Assembly (NCBI RefSeq): GCF_023667495.1
Contig: NZ_JAMOZL010000008.1
Location: 310,001-374,000 of the forward strand
Length of the DNA stretch: 64,000 nucleotides
Direction of reading: 5' to 3'
Source of the DNA: Dyadobacter sp. MSC1_007
GTDB lineage: Bacteria > Bacteroidota > Bacteroidia > Cytophagales > Spirosomataceae
This document shows, in pieces, positions 34,510 to 43,647 of this stretch. The number at the start of each line of letters is the position of its first letter. Position 1 is the first letter of the stretch. The notes below the pieces were generated by a model. The model was not told where the DNA came from. It was given only the letters and a program-made list of their open reading frames with translations, and did not search any database. Position numbers and translations under genes: made by a program.

Positions 34510-35088
34510 CTATTTTTTCTTTTTTGTCAAAACAGAAGTAATCCGGTTCAGTTCATCGACCTTATGGGCGAAATCACCTTTGAGCATATCACGAACGGCT
34601 TTCAATTGTTCCATAGCGGTTTCCATATTGTCGGGTAATGCATCGCCTAAAACTTCTTTCAGACGTTTGGCGAAAGTAGGCGACATTCCGTTTGTTGAAA
34701 TCGCTACTTTGAGATTTCCCTTCCTGACGACGGAAGACAAGTAAAAATCGCATATGGCGGGCGTATCAGCCACATTTGTGAGCATATGGCGCATTCTTGC
34801 CGCCTCTGAAATCCGCTTGTTTTCTTCCTTATCGTTTGTCGCCACGATCACCAGGTCTTTCGCATCGAGGTCGGCATCGATAAACTTACGCTCAATTAGA
34901 TTTATTCGTGAATTAGCACTCGCAAGGCCCCTGATCTCATCACGGATTTCAGGAGAAACAAGGGTAATTGTTGCTGCCGGTGAATTATCCAGTACAGCCG
35001 TGATTTTTTCCAAACCCACATAGCCTCCGCCAACAATGAGCGTGTGCAGGTTTTCAAGTTTGAGAAATATAGGGAACAGATGATTCAT
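34510..35088 (-). CDS. Precorrin-2 dehydrogenase / ferrochelatase-type protein (siroheme synthase N-domain)
   Basis: A 192-residue protein equal to the N-terminal module of CysG or to Met8p, which oxidises precorrin-2 to sirohydrochlorin with NAD and may insert iron. The NAD-binding segment is LIVGGGYVGLEK (17-28). The catalytic aspartate of the family corresponds to D108 in NVADTP, and KVAISTNGMSPTFAKRLKEVL is the siroheme-synthase signature. No uroporphyrinogen methyltransferase domain is fused, so another gene must supply it. It is a single gene divergent from the ABC-F gene. Siroheme serves sulfite and nitrite reductases; neither is in this window. Confidence 0.9.
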   Translation of the reverse strand: MNHLFPIFLKLENLHTLIVGGGYVGLEKITAVLDNSPAATITLVSPEIRDEIRGLASANSRINLIERKFIDADLDAKDLVIVATNDKEENKRISEAARMRHMLTNVADTPAICDFYLSSVVRKGNLKVAISTNGMSPTFAKRLKEVLGDALPDNMETAMEQLKAVRDMLKGDFAHKVDELNRITSVLTKKKK

Positions 35089-35183
35089 CTATCAAATCTA
35101 CATAAATATCATGTTCATACCGACCATATAACTGTCTTTATAACTATTCCAACATCACACTTTTTCTATCTGCTTCATTCCCG

Positions 35184-35191
35184 TACCTTTG
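35184..35191 (+). promoter_or_regulatory. -7 box next to the ABC-F start codon
   Basis: TACCTTTG is a perfect TAnnTTTG match that ends 4 nt before the ATG at 35196. The transcript would begin at or next to the start codon, so this mRNA may be leaderless. Confidence 0.5.
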
Positions 35192-35195
35192 CACC

Positions 35196-37148
35196 ATGAT
35201 CGCGATTACTAACCTCAGCTATTTCCTGGGCGACCGTGCACTTTATGACGGCGCTTCTCTTCATATTAAGCCAAAGCAGAAAATTGGGCTTATCGGCCTG
35301 AACGGAACAGGGAAGTCTACCCTGCTCAGAATGATAAATGGGGAATTTCAGCCCGACGGTGGGCATATTTCAAAGTCCGGCGACTGCACGATTGGCTTCC
35401 TTAACCAGGATTTGTTGTCTTACCAAAGCGACGATTCGATCCTTTCTGTTGCCATGCAGGCATTTGAAAGACAAAATCTGTTGCAGGTCCAAATGGACAA
35501 AATCCTCTATGACATGGAGCATAACTACACCGACGCGCTGGTAGACAAGCTCGCCAGGGTGCAGGAAGAATTTGAAGCGCTCGATGGTTATACCGTACAA
35601 TCAAAAGCGGAAGCTATTCTGGAAGGCTTGGGTTTTGTAACGGATGACCTTCATCGCCCACTCCGCTTGTTTTCAGGGGGATGGAGAATGCGGGTGATGC
35701 TGGCCAAGTTGCTTTTGCAAAAGCCATCGCTACTCATGCTCGATGAGCCTACCAACCACTTGGACTTACCCTCCATTCAATGGGTTGAAAAATATGTACA
35801 GAGTTATGAAGGAGCAGTGATCGTGGTTTCTCACGACAGGCAATTCCTTGATAACACCATTGATACGACTGTTGAAGTTGCAGGTGGGAAGCTGAATTAT
35901 TATGCCGGCAACTACTCTTACTATCTTGAAGAAAAAGAGCAACGCAATGATATTCAGCGCGGTGCATATGAAAACCAGCAAGCCAAGATTCGTCAGACAG
36001 AACGCTTCATCGAACGTTTTAAGGCGAAAGCGACCAAATCACGTCAGGTTCAGAGCCGTGTGAAAGCGCTGGATAAAATGGAGGTGGTGGACCAGGTAAT
36101 TGATGAAAATGCAAAAGTCCACTTCCGTTTTCAATTTACGACCCAGCCGGGAAGGCACGTTTTCCAGTTGGAGGATGCTTCCAAGGCTTATGGCGACAAG
36201 GTGATCCTTGAAGGCACCAACATCAGCATGGAGCGCGGTGATAAGATTGCATTGATCGGCGCAAACGGACGCGGAAAGTCGACCGTACTTCGCGTTGTTG
36301 CTGGTACTGAGCCTATTGAAGGTAAAAGAAGGCTTGGACATAATGTATCGTTCACATTCTACGCCCAGCACCAGCTTGAATCGCTGAACGTTCAGCATAA
36401 CCTTATTGAGGAGCTTAAATACGCCAATCCAAACAAGACAGAAACCGAACTGCGGACCGTCCTGGGCTGTTTCCTTTTCACAGGCGACGATGTTTTCAAA
36501 AAGATCAAAGTCCTTTCCGGAGGAGAAAAGTCGCGGGTTGCTCTGGCGAAAGTGTTGCTCTCACAGGCGAACTTCCTGCTACTCGATGAGCCTACCAACC
36601 ACTTGGATATGCAATCGGTGAATATCCTGATCCAGGCATTACAGCAATACGAGGGCAGCTACATTGTCGTTTCCCACGACCGTTATTTCGTTGAAAATAT
36701 TGCAAACAAGATCTGGTATATTGAAGACCACGAGATCAAAGAATACCCGGGAACTTACCAGGAATATGAGATATGGGTGGAAGAACGCGGTTTGCAATCG
36801 GCTGTAAGCGACAAAGCCGTCGTGAGCAGCGCGCCTCCGCAAAAGAATGCTCCCGCAACGACCAATCAGAATAATGGAAAAAGCAATGGTAAGGTCACTT
36901 CCAATGAAGATGCACAAAAATTAAAAAAAGCGAGAAAGCAGATAGAAGACCTGGAAGACACGATCAACAACCTGGAAATCAGGAAAACTGAAACAGAAGC
37001 GAAACTTGCCGATCCCAAAATATACAACGACTCAGTCGCGCTGGCAGAAATAAACCGGTTCTACACCGACGTAAAGCAGAAGCTGGACCGGACTACTGAA
37101 GACTGGGAAAATCTGATGATGGAAGTGGAGGAGCTGACCGGGAAATAA
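35196..37148 (+). CDS. ABC-F family ribosome-associated ATPase
   Basis: A 650-residue protein with two fused ABC ATPase domains and no membrane domain. The first Walker A is GLNGTGKST (34-42) with signature LFSGGWRMRV and LLMLDEPTNHLD; the second Walker A is GANGRGKST with signature LSGGEKSRVALAK and a second LLLDEPTNHLD. A charged inter-domain linker lies at about 235-320, and the C-terminal 90 residues after a low-complexity spacer form a coiled coil. This is the architecture of Uup/YfmR-like ABC-F proteins, which act on the ribosome (stalling relief, tRNA-site access, sometimes antibiotic protection). Subfamily beyond that is uncertain. The -7 promoter box lies right at the start codon; a terminator-like hairpin follows. 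Confidence 0.92.
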   Translation: MIAITNLSYFLGDRALYDGASLHIKPKQKIGLIGLNGTGKSTLLRMINGEFQPDGGHISKSGDCTIGFLNQDLLSYQSDDSILSVAMQAFERQNLLQVQMDKILYDMEHNYTDALVDKLARVQEEFEALDGYTVQSKAEAILEGLGFVTDDLHRPLRLFSGGWRMRVMLAKLLLQKPSLLMLDEPTNHLDLPSIQWVEKYVQSYEGAVIVVSHDRQFLDNTIDTTVEVAGGKLNYYAGNYSYYLEEKEQRNDIQRGAYENQQAKIRQTERFIERFKAKATKSRQVQSRVKALDKMEVVDQVIDENAKVHFRFQFTTQPGRHVFQLEDASKAYGDKVILEGTNISMERGDKIALIGANGRGKSTVLRVVAGTEPIEGKRRLGHNVSFTFYAQHQLESLNVQHNLIEELKYANPNKTETELRTVLGCFLFTGDDVFKKIKVLSGGEKSRVALAKVLLSQANFLLLDEPTNHLDMQSVNILIQALQQYEGSYIVVSHDRYFVENIANKIWYIEDHEIKEYPGTYQEYEIWVEERGLQSAVSDKAVVSSAPPQKNAPATTNQNNGKSNGKVTSNEDAQKLKKARKQIEDLEDTINNLEIRKTETEAKLADPKIYNDSVALAEINRFYTDVKQKLDRTTEDWENLMMEVEELTGK

Positions 37149-37152
37149 TTTT

Positions 37153-37187
37153 AAAATAGGGAGTCGCGAACGGCTTCCTATTTTTTT
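37153..37187 (+). terminator. Terminator after the ABC-F gene
   Basis: AAATAGGGAG pairs with CTTCCTATTT (one G-T pair) around TCGCGAACGG, followed by seven T residues. It lies between the convergent ABC-F and Uma2 genes. Confidence 0.65.
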
Positions 37188-37190
37188 GCA

Positions 37191-37772
37191 TTACTTCAAT
37201 ATGCCTTCGGTTTGTGCATAAATGTCGGCCATTTGTAACGTCAGGCCAATATGCCCTATCTCAATACTTCCCTCGATCTCATAGGCAGCCGAAGCAAGAT
37301 ACCAAACCCCATGCTCTCCTTTGCGATGCACATCAGCGCCAATTTTTTGAGAATCGATTAAAACATATTCTGTCAGTGACGGGATGCTTCGATATAAATG
37401 AAACTTTTGCCCTGAATCGTAACCAACGGTACTTGGAGACAATATCTCTATAGTGACCGATGGATTGAGGAGCGTATCCTTCTGCTGATCTAAAAGTTCG
37501 GGCTTACCGCAAACAATCAATAAATCAGGATATGTGTATAAAGTATTTTCAGGAATGTGGACACGCATGTTGCGGGAAAAGCTTTGACACCCGTTCTCTT
37601 TCAGAAAACCCCCTACTTCACCCGACAAATTTTCGGTAATCCTACTATGATTATACCCTTCACGAGCCATCGCAAAAATCTCGCCCCGATAGTATTCGCT
37701 TTTGTACTCTGCGGCGCGTTCCAATTCGAGATATTCCTGCTCTGTGCACATTTTGATCGCTGTTGCTGTCAT
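37191..37772 (-). CDS. Uma2 family (DUF820) putative restriction-type endonuclease
   Basis: A 193-residue protein with the PD-(D/E)XK nuclease fold typical of Uma2/DUF820: D83 in YPDLLIVCG, E109 in VTIEILSPST and K123 in SGQKFHLYR form the predicted metal site. Start MTATAIKMCTEQEYLELE is typical of the family. These genes are amplified in cyanobacteria and some Bacteroidota, often close to nothing related, and their biological role is not established. It is monocistronic, convergent with the ABC-F gene and divergent from the T9SS plug gene. A nuclease activity is likely from the intact motifs, target unknown. Confidence 0.85.
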   Translation of the reverse strand: MTATAIKMCTEQEYLELERAAEYKSEYYRGEIFAMAREGYNHSRITENLSGEVGGFLKENGCQSFSRNMRVHIPENTLYTYPDLLIVCGKPELLDQQKDTLLNPSVTIEILSPSTVGYDSGQKFHLYRSIPSLTEYVLIDSQKIGADVHRKGEHGVWYLASAAYEIEGSIEIGHIGLTLQMADIYAQTEGILK

Positions 37773-37869
37773 GGTTTCTAATCAAAATAGTTAATAATGT
37801 TCAAATCACATTTTCCAAACTCTGTGTACCTTACACTAAAAAGATACGTTACCATTTAAAAATCCCGAG

Positions 37870-39150
37870 ATGCGTTTAGTACTGCTGATAAGCCTTTTGC
37901 TCTTTTACACACACACTTACGCGCAGCCGCAGGGGCTTCGTTTGGAGGATTATATTTACCAGGAGAAGATCAAAACAGTGCTGTTATATTCCGCTCTGGA
38001 TGATCCGGAAACCCCTACCCGCTTGCTTACACCGCCGGTGACGCCAATCAATAATCCCGCACCGCTTGTACTTGAATTCGATGATCTTTCGGGACAACCG
38101 GAAGGTTACCGGGCCAAAATCATCCATTGCAATGCGGACTGGACCAAATCAGATCTTAACGACATCGAGTTTACTTTCGAGTTCAATGAATATCCGATCG
38201 TTACCTATGACCAGTCGTTCAGCACCAAAGTGCCTTATACCCATTACCGCTTCGAGTTGCCGAAATTGAAGCTTCCGGGTAATTATGTAATCTATGTTTA
38301 TTCCGAAAGGGATCGTAAACTAATGATCAGCCGGCGGTTTATGCATTATCAACCGCGCGTAAGCATCACCGCGCAGGCCCGGTTTTCACAGGGCATTCAA
38401 CAACAGTTTTCGGATCAGCAAATCGATTTTTCGGTCAATTATAAAGGGTATCAGCTTAATGCACCCCAATCCGACCTGAAAGTGGTGATGCGGAAGAATT
38501 TTCGTTTTGATCAGAGTAAGACCAATTTCAAACCAACGAATGTGCGGCCGTTCGATCAGATCCTTGAATACACGTTCTTTGACTTGGAAAACACATTCCC
38601 GGGCGGCAATGAATTCCGCTATTTTGATAGCCGTTCACTAACCGGGAGAGGCTACGGGGTAAATGAAATCGAAAGATCTGACGAGTTTACCAAACTCTGG
38701 CTCTTTCCAGACAAGCCCAGGACCGACAATGCCTATATTCAAATGGATGATTTTAATGGGCAATATATTGTCGACCAACGCGAATCGGGCCGGGGAAGTG
38801 TGGAAGCCGATTATACACCGGTTGTATTTACTTTGAAAGTACAAGAAGATCCCGAGGCAACATTTTATGTCAACGGCGCATTCAACCTCTGGCAGCTCAA
38901 TGAGCGTAACAAGATGACTTATAATCCCGACAGGCAGGCCTACGAATGCGAAATGCTTGTGAAGCAAGGAGTTATTAATTATAGCTATACGATTGTAAGG
39001 GGAGGCCAGAAGCCTGACGATGCATTCATTGAAGGCAATTATGCTGCGACGGAGAATGATTACGACATATTAATCTATCACCGTCCGCCAGCCAGCCGGG
39101 CAGATCTGCTCATCGGCTACCGCACAGTGGAATGGAACCGGAGACGTTAA
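37870..39150 (+). CDS. Type IX secretion system plug protein (DUF5103 family)
   Basis: A 426-residue exported protein with a signal peptide (about 1-18, ending YAQ). It matches the DUF5103 family, whose members were seen plugging the periplasmic side of the SprA outer-membrane translocon of the type IX secretion system. The middle has the RYFDSRSLTGRGYGVNEIERS-like core, and a carbohydrate-binding/CBM48-like beta segment FYVNGAFNLWQLNERN lies at about 336-351. The protein is periplasmic or outer-membrane associated and should not itself have a T9SS C-terminal signal, and none is seen. No other T9SS gene is in the window. A bidirectional terminator follows. Confidence 0.86.
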   Translation: MRLVLLISLLLFYTHTYAQPQGLRLEDYIYQEKIKTVLLYSALDDPETPTRLLTPPVTPINNPAPLVLEFDDLSGQPEGYRAKIIHCNADWTKSDLNDIEFTFEFNEYPIVTYDQSFSTKVPYTHYRFELPKLKLPGNYVIYVYSERDRKLMISRRFMHYQPRVSITAQARFSQGIQQQFSDQQIDFSVNYKGYQLNAPQSDLKVVMRKNFRFDQSKTNFKPTNVRPFDQILEYTFFDLENTFPGGNEFRYFDSRSLTGRGYGVNEIERSDEFTKLWLFPDKPRTDNAYIQMDDFNGQYIVDQRESGRGSVEADYTPVVFTLKVQEDPEATFYVNGAFNLWQLNERNKMTYNPDRQAYECEMLVKQGVINYSYTIVRGGQKPDDAFIEGNYAATENDYDILIYHRPPASRADLLIGYRTVEWNRRR

Positions 39151-39153
39151 TTT

Positions 39154-39196
39154 AATAATCAAAAAGAGCGGCCTCGTGCCGCTCTTTTTGATTATT
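39154..39196. terminator. Bidirectional terminator with perfect 19-bp stem
   Basis: AATAATCAAAAAGAGCGGC (39154-39172) and its exact reverse complement (39178-39196) flank CTCGT. A-rich and T-rich flanks on both strands allow termination of both the plug gene and the convergent ychF gene. Confidence 0.85.
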
Positions 39197-39213
39197 TCTG
39201 ACTGATTTTCGAA

Positions 39214-40314
39214 CTACACGTTGAAACGGAAATGCATGATATCGCCGTCTGCAACTACATATTCTTTCCCTTCTACGGCCATTTTACCAACTTCTTTTAC
39301 ACCAGCTTCTGTTTTGTATTGCTCGTAATCGGCGATTTTAATCACCTCGGCACGGATAAAGCCCTTTTCGAAATCGCTGTGGATCACGCCAGCTGCTTGC
39401 GGTGCTTTCCAGCCTTTCACGATGGTCCATGCACGTACCTCTTTTACACCGGCAGTGAAATAGGTGATCAGGTTTAAAAGCGAGTAAGACGCTCTGATCA
39501 GTTTACTCAAACCGGATTCCTTCAATCCGTATTCACTTAGAAACATCTCGTGCTCTTCCGGGTCTTCGATTTCCGAAATCTGCGATTCGATGGCCGCACA
39601 AAGTACAATTACATCTGCGCCTTCATGCTTTACAGCTTCGCGCAACTTTTCTGAATATTCATTACCGGTCAGCATCGAACCTTCATCCACATTGGCCACA
39701 TAAAGTACCGGCTTGGCAGTAAGCAACTGAAGGTCACCGATCACGGCTTCCTTCGTTTCCGCATCGATTTCCACGCTTCTTGCATTCTTGCCTGCTTCCA
39801 GCGTCGATTTATACTTTTTAAGCCATTCGAGCTCGGCTTTTGCCTTGGCATCGCCTGCGCGCGCGCCCTTTTCTGTCTTTTGAATTTTTTTCTCGATCGA
39901 TTCGAGATCTTTCAATTGCAGCTCGATATCGATGATTTCCTTGTCAAAAACCGGATCAACTCGACCTTCTACGTGAACGACATTCTCGTCCTGAAAGCAA
40001 CGTACTACGTGAACGATCGCATCTACTTCACGGATATTGGCCAAAAATTTATTTCCTAAACCGGCTCCCTGACTCGCTCCTTTTACCAGCCCGGCAATAT
40101 CAACAAATTCGATGATCGTCGGGATCACTTTCTGCGGATTTACAAGCTTGGTAAGAATGTCCAGACGTTCGTCGGGAACAGTAACAACACCTACATTGGG
40201 CTCTATTGTGCAGAAAGGATAATTGGCGGCTTCGGCTTTACCGGTTGAAATGGCATTAAAAAGAGTGGATTTCCCTACGTTCGGCAATCCCACGATCCCA
40301 CATTGAAGACTCAT
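39214..40314 (-). CDS. ychF: Redox-regulated ATPase YchF (Obg family)
   Basis: A 366-residue P-loop ATPase of the Obg-related group, binding ATP rather than GTP. The G1 loop is GLPNVGKST (9-17), G3-like segment FVDIAGLVKGAS near residue 68, and the N-V-D-E motif replaces the NKxD of true GTPases. A coiled coil follows and the TGS domain is C-terminal, ending HFRFNV. It binds the large ribosomal subunit and in other bacteria affects oxidative-stress response and translation. A single gene with its own promoter box, between the terminators at 39154 and 40426. Confidence 0.95.
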   Translation of the reverse strand: MSLQCGIVGLPNVGKSTLFNAISTGKAEAANYPFCTIEPNVGVVTVPDERLDILTKLVNPQKVIPTIIEFVDIAGLVKGASQGAGLGNKFLANIREVDAIVHVVRCFQDENVVHVEGRVDPVFDKEIIDIELQLKDLESIEKKIQKTEKGARAGDAKAKAELEWLKKYKSTLEAGKNARSVEIDAETKEAVIGDLQLLTAKPVLYVANVDEGSMLTGNEYSEKLREAVKHEGADVIVLCAAIESQISEIEDPEEHEMFLSEYGLKESGLSKLIRASYSLLNLITYFTAGVKEVRAWTIVKGWKAPQAAGVIHSDFEKGFIRAEVIKIADYEQYKTEAGVKEVGKMAVEGKEYVVADGDIMHFRFNV

Positions 40315-40395
40315 ATTTTAAAGGTAAGCAGTGAATGGCAGCATATTCCCGATGAGTTAAGCAAAGGATATCTGCCTGCTGAATAATAATTTCTG

Positions 40396-40427
40396 CAAAA
40401 TTACTATTTAGCGGGTACAAAAACCAA
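40396..40427 (-). promoter_or_regulatory. Candidate ychF promoter
   Basis: On the minus strand TTG (40425-40427) and TAATTTTG (40396-40403, perfect TAnnTTTG) are 21 nt apart. The -33 element abuts the terminator hairpin of the DUF3276 gene, so the two signals are packed together. Confidence 0.4.
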
Positions 40428-40457
40428 AAGCCTTCGTAATCAATTGCGAAGGCTTCC
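40426..40457 (-). terminator. Terminator of the DUF3276 gene
   Basis: AAGCCTTCG (40428-40436) and CGAAGGCTT (40447-40455) form a stem; on the minus strand a T-rich tract follows. Confidence 0.7.
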
Positions 40458-40475
40458 TTTCAAAATTCTAATTTC

Positions 40476-40799
40476 TTAATCCCACTTAAGGTCCGACTCT
40501 CCAACCACGTCTACCTCGTCCCCTTTGGATTCAAACTGTGAGAAGTCAACTTCCGGCATCAACTCTGTTTTCACGTGATCTACCGCTTCCTTCAAAGCAT
40601 CAACAAACTTATCGAAGTCTTCTTTGTACAAAAACATCTTGTGTTTCTCGTACGTAAATCCGTCTCCCTGAGGGTGGCGACGGCTTTCTGTGATCGTGAG
40701 ATAGTAATCGTTAGATCGCGTCGAGCGAACATCGAAGAAGTAAGTCCGTTTTCCCGCCCTGACCCTTTTGGAGTAGATTTGCTCTCTGTCTTCCACTAT
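40476..40799 (-). CDS. DUF3276 family protein (PUR-alpha-like nucleic-acid-binding fold)
   Basis: A short protein of about 107 residues restricted largely to Bacteroidota. The family has a Pur-alpha-type fold thought to bind single-stranded DNA or RNA. Conserved parts: IYSKRVRAGKRTYFFDVR at the start, SNDYYLTITESRR, and KHKMFLYKEDFDKFVDAL. The acidic C-terminus (DEVDVVGESDLKWD) lies outside the core. I start at GTG 40797-40799, giving the family-like start VEDREQIYSK; the frame also extends to a TTG at 40823. Single gene with its own terminator. Function in the cell is not established. Confidence 0.85.
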   Translation of the reverse strand: MVEDREQIYSKRVRAGKRTYFFDVRSTRSNDYYLTITESRRHPQGDGFTYEKHKMFLYKEDFDKFVDALKEAVDHVKTELMPEVDFSQFESKGDEVDVVGESDLKWD

Positions 40800-41007
40800 G
40801 TTTAGTTTTAAATAGGTTTTCAAACGCTAAAATATAAAGTTTATTGCAGCGAACAAAAAAAGCGGGACATATTAGCAATTTGTTGTTTTTCAGTTACATT
40901 TTTCGAGCACCGCCATTTCAATTTCTCAGAAAATTTTGGTGGTTTCTTCATCTTTTTTACTAGTTTTGAAGTTCATGGGTTTTAAATTTCTTCTGAAATA
41001 CCAAAGA

Positions 41008-41037
41008 TTGATATGATATAAGGCACTTTTACCTTAT
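41008..41037 (+). promoter_or_regulatory. Candidate promoter of the rlpA-like operon
   Basis: TTG at 41008-41010 and TACCTTAT at 41030-41037 (two mismatches to TAnnTTTG) are 19 nt apart. The first start codon is 24 nt downstream. Confidence 0.3.
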
Positions 41038-41061
41038 TATGTTTCACCTAAATCCTGAGAT

Positions 41062-41514
41062 ATGACTTATCGTCGGATTCTGATTCTCACCATGTTAGCG
41101 TTTGCCGCGCTGCCCGAAGTATTTGCACAAGTCAAACTAGGCAAAACGGAAACCGGAAATGCATCCTACTACGCATCCAGGTTCCACGGCAGGAAAACCT
41201 CTTTCGGGGAAATACACAAAAGTACCGAATTGCTGGCCGCCCACAGGAGCTATCCGCTCAACACGATGCTCGAAGTGACGAATCTTGAAAACGACGAAAA
41301 AGTAATAGTAAGGGTCAATGATCGCGGGCCTTTCGCCCGAAACCGCGTGATCGATCTCAGCAAGGAAGCAGCCCGGCTGCTTGGTATCATTGCCAAAGGT
41401 GTTGCAAATGTATCTGTAAGGGTTGTTGGAATGGAAGGAATGGTGCTTTTATCGCCCAGTGAAGAGATCGACCCCAAATCAGGCAAAGTGATTTCCATGA
41501 GAAGCAAGCTTTAA
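41062..41514 (+). CDS. RlpA-like double-psi beta-barrel lipid/septal lytic protein
   Basis: A 150-residue exported protein, signal peptide 1-22 (ending VFAQ), with a single double-psi beta-barrel domain of the RlpA family (about 33-115). The family core RVNDRGPFA (84-92) carries the acidic residue used by RlpA lytic transglycosylases on naked glycan strands, and RVIDLSKEAARLLG follows. There is no lipobox and no SPOR domain, so it is the short soluble form. It starts an operon-like run with a DUF58 gene 13 bp downstream. Likely acts on peptidoglycan in the periplasm; activity is inferred from family. Confidence 0.88.
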   Translation: MTYRRILILTMLAFAALPEVFAQVKLGKTETGNASYYASRFHGRKTSFGEIHKSTELLAAHRSYPLNTMLEVTNLENDEKVIVRVNDRGPFARNRVIDLSKEAARLLGIIAKGVANVSVRVVGMEGMVLLSPSEEIDPKSGKVISMRSKL

Positions 41515-41527
41515 TGCTGATAATCTA

Positions 41528-42442
41528 ATGAGCGTCCGCCAACTGGATCTGGCCAAGGTCAGAGAATTCGGAAACCTGGAATTTCTTGCAAAACAGTTGG
41601 TAGAAGGTTTCATCACAGGTCTTCACAAGTCCCCTTTTCACGGCTTCTCTGTCGAGTTCGCCGAACATCAGCTATACAATACCGGTGAATCGACGCGCAA
41701 TATCGATTGGAAAGTTTTTGCCAAAACCGACCGGCTATATGTGAAGCGCTACGAAGAAGAGACTAATCTTCGCTGCCATATCCTGCTCGACACATCCTCT
41801 TCCATGTATTATCCGGAAGAGAATTACGGCAAAATGACGTTCAGCGTAATGGCTGCTGCCAGCCTTACCTATCTGCTGCAACGCCAGAAAGACGCGGTTA
41901 GCCTCTGTACATTCTCCGAGAACATCGAAGTTCAGACGGCTGTGAAATCTACGCCGTCGCACGTGCATAAGATCATGTTGGAGCTTGAAAACCAGTTGCA
42001 GGCCCAAAGGCCGCTTCTTAAAACTTCGGTTTCAGAAGTGCTTCATCAGATCGCCGAAAAAATTCATAAGAGATCATTGGTCGTCATATTCAGCGATATG
42101 TTCGACAATCTGGAAGAAGCGGACAAGATTTTCTCCGCATTGCAGCATTTGCGCCATAACCTGCATGAAGTATTGCTATTCCATGTGACGGACCGCAAAA
42201 CCGAAGAGCTTTTCGCCTTTGAAAACAGGCCTTACGAATTTATCGATCTTGAAACGGGCGAAAGGATCAAAGTCCAGCCCGACCAGGTGCGGGATTCATA
42301 CCAGCAATATGTGGGCGATTTTTATCAAAAGCTGAAACTGAAATGCGGACAATATAAGATCGATTTTATTGAAGCCGACATTGCCAAGGGATTTGATCCT
42401 GTCCTGCTCGCCTATTTAGTAAAACACTCTAAAATGAAGTGA
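41528..42442 (+). CDS. DUF58 domain protein (vWA-like)
   Basis: A 304-residue protein with the DUF58 core, a divergent von Willebrand factor A fold. The N-terminus has LVEGFITGLHKSPFHG and STRNIDWKVFAKTDRLYVK, and a MIDAS-like motif appears at D88-T-S-S-S92. DUF58 proteins usually accompany MoxR AAA+ ATPases in chaperone-like or cell-envelope modules; no MoxR gene is nearby here. No signal peptide or membrane segment, so it is cytoplasmic. It lies 13 bp after the RlpA gene and is followed by a lipoprotein gene, all + strand. Biological role unknown. Confidence 0.88.
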   Translation: MSVRQLDLAKVREFGNLEFLAKQLVEGFITGLHKSPFHGFSVEFAEHQLYNTGESTRNIDWKVFAKTDRLYVKRYEEETNLRCHILLDTSSSMYYPEENYGKMTFSVMAAASLTYLLQRQKDAVSLCTFSENIEVQTAVKSTPSHVHKIMLELENQLQAQRPLLKTSVSEVLHQIAEKIHKRSLVVIFSDMFDNLEEADKIFSALQHLRHNLHEVLLFHVTDRKTEELFAFENRPYEFIDLETGERIKVQPDQVRDSYQQYVGDFYQKLKLKCGQYKIDFIEADIAKGFDPVLLAYLVKHSKMK

Positions 42443-42491
42443 TTTTTTCAGTAATTTGATGCCAATTCCTCTATCACTTCGCGCATCAAAT

Positions 42492-43640
42492 ATGAAAAGT
42501 TGCATTACCTGCCTCTTCCTGTTGCAACTGTTTGCCTTATTGCTTAATGGGTGTAAATCCGCAGAAAAGTCCCTCAAAAAAGGAAATTATGACGATTCCG
42601 TTTTGCGGGCGGTCGAAAAACTCAAAAACAATCCCACTCATTCGTCCTCTGCTGAGGCCCTCAAACAAGCTTACCCGCTTGCTTTGGAGCAGCATTTGAA
42701 TGATTTAAAGCAAATACAATCTTCCGACGATCTTTTCAAATGGGAGCCGCAGCTCGATTCCTACGTCAGGCTTAACAAACTTTACGCCGGCATTTCCGGC
42801 TGTGCGGCATGCGATAAACTGGTCAGTGCAAAAAACTTTGAGAACGAGGAAAAAATCGCCAGGCATAATGCAGTCAATGTGAGGTATAAAGAGGGAGAAA
42901 AGCTATTAGCCATGGGTGATCGAGGCAATGCACGTCAGGCTTATGAACACTTTGAAAAGGTGAATGCGCTAATGCCCGACTTCAACGAAGTTCAGAAAAA
43001 GCTGGATCTGGCTTATGAACTGGCATCTTTCAAAGTAGTAGTTGAACAGGTGCTGGTTACATCACGGGTCTATCAACTGAGTAATGAGTATTTTCAGGAG
43101 CGTGTCAATGAATATCTGCAAACCAACAAGCGCCTCAATAAGTTTGTAAGATTTTACATGCCGGATGAAGCATCTAAGATCCGGCTACAACCGGATCAGG
43201 TCATTACGCTGCAATTTGATGATTTTGTGGTGGGGCAAACCCTTTTGGAGAAAAATACAGAGACTTTTACCAGCAAAGACACGGTGAAAGTGGGTGAGAA
43301 ATTCGTAGGCCGCTCCAAAGTGCCTGTTTATGCAAAAGTCACGGCAAAGCTAACCCAGATCAGAAAGACTGTAAGATCCGCCGGACTTCTGAACATGCGT
43401 ATCACCGATTTCAGGACCAGACAGATCGTCAACCAGGAGAAATTTAACGGAGAATATAACTGGACGTGTGAATGGGCACATTTCAATGGGGACGAGCGCG
43501 CATTAAGCGCGGCCCAGCTTAGAAAATGCAAGAGCCAGGAGCTGTTACCTCCTGACCCTCAACAACTTTTCATAGAATTCAGCAAACCAATTTACGAGCG
43601 GCTTACCAGCAAACTGCAAACTTTTTACGCCAAGTATTAA
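42492..43640 (+). CDS. Lipoprotein of unknown function with helical repeats
   Basis: A 382-residue protein beginning with a lipoprotein signal peptide that ends LLLNGC (lipidation cysteine 21). I use the ATG at 42492; the frame extends 12 codons upstream to a TTG but that would put a polar stretch before the signal. The first 160 mature residues are charged and helical (KKGNYDDSVLRAVEKLKNN, then ALEQHLND) and look like TPR-type repeats. The second half is beta-rich with a KVGEKFVGRSKVPVYAKV segment. I do not recognise a named family. It is the third gene in the rlpA-DUF58 run, and so may act in the cell envelope. Confidence 0.75.
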   Translation: MKSCITCLFLLQLFALLLNGCKSAEKSLKKGNYDDSVLRAVEKLKNNPTHSSSAEALKQAYPLALEQHLNDLKQIQSSDDLFKWEPQLDSYVRLNKLYAGISGCAACDKLVSAKNFENEEKIARHNAVNVRYKEGEKLLAMGDRGNARQAYEHFEKVNALMPDFNEVQKKLDLAYELASFKVVVEQVLVTSRVYQLSNEYFQERVNEYLQTNKRLNKFVRFYMPDEASKIRLQPDQVITLQFDDFVVGQTLLEKNTETFTSKDTVKVGEKFVGRSKVPVYAKVTAKLTQIRKTVRSAGLLNMRITDFRTRQIVNQEKFNGEYNWTCEWAHFNGDERALSAAQLRKCKSQELLPPDPQQLFIEFSKPIYERLTSKLQTFYAKY

Positions 43641-43647
43641 CGCCCTC

